Of a stretch of DNA of 5,142 bases, positions 5,114 through 5,142 are shown in pieces. Position 1 is the stretch's first letter. Each line of letters opens with the position of its first letter. The position numbers and the translations under genes are program-made. The stretch lies in assembly GCA_027025615.1 (NCBI GenBank), contig JALVQM010000247.1, positions 1 through 5,142 of the forward strand. The letters run 5' to 3'. Origin of the DNA: Desulfobacteraceae bacterium (GTDB taxonomy: Bacteria > Desulfobacterota > Desulfobacteria > Desulfobacterales > Desulfosarcinaceae). The notes beneath the pieces are model-generated. The model saw only the letters and a program-made list of their open reading frames with translations, did not search any database and was not told the DNA's origin.

Positions 5114-5142
5114 TCCATTTCCTTAACCCGGCCGCTGAAAGT
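5095..5142 (-). CDS. Possible C-terminal end of an upstream gene, cut by window edge
   Basis: Reading leftward from the right edge, the frame TFSGRVKEMDFLKVA then TGA is open for 15 codons and ends 62 bases before the receiver start. Its codon choice looks ordinary for this window. An opposing plus-strand frame starting at ATG 5081 is also open to the edge, so which one is real, if either, cannot be decided here. No family can be recognised from 15 residues. Confidence 0.22.
   Translation of the reverse strand, partial: TFSGRVKEMDFLKVA

Overview
The window looks like chromosomal DNA of a Gram-negative bacterium with moderate GC, probably a member of the Desulfobacterota. This placement is inferred from the gene types: a DUF533 protein, an AhpF-N-like thioredoxin protein, a DUF4124 protein with a signal peptide, and a cluster of c-di-GMP signalling genes. 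No rRNA, tRNA, CRISPR array, insertion sequence or phage gene was seen.

Layout, left to right. (1) The 5' end of a DUF533-type membrane-associated protein gene runs off the left edge on the minus strand. (2) Divergent from it on the plus strand is a protein with two thioredoxin-like folds, the second carrying a CPFC redox motif, followed by a HEAT-like helical tail. Its best start is at 300, where a good ribosome binding site lies, rather than at the upstream ATG at 261. (3) Convergent with it, only 29 bases away, is a 626-residue membrane diguanylate cyclase on the minus strand: signal peptide, periplasmic solute-binding sensor, one transmembrane helix, PAS and GGDEF. (4) A 352-base gene-free stretch precedes the cyclase. 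It holds a cluster of short palindromes, a possible extended -10 element and a potentially folded 5' leader. (5) A small secreted DUF4124 protein with a charged coiled coil lies on the minus strand. (6) Divergent from it is a single-domain PilZ protein on the plus strand. (7) Convergent with that gene is a stand-alone CheY-like receiver on the minus strand, with a perfect 8-bp inverted repeat between the two stops. (8) The last 48 bases may hold the end of another minus-strand gene.

How the genes may work together: the cyclase would convert a periplasmic small-molecule signal into c-di-GMP, the PilZ protein is a candidate c-di-GMP receptor, and the receiver is a candidate phospho-switch. This suggests a local second-messenger cluster, but each gene appears to be its own transcription unit, so functional linkage is inference. 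I found no clearly new system. The items most worth checking are the cyclase upstream region (palindromes plus possible structured leader) and the thioredoxin/HEAT architecture.
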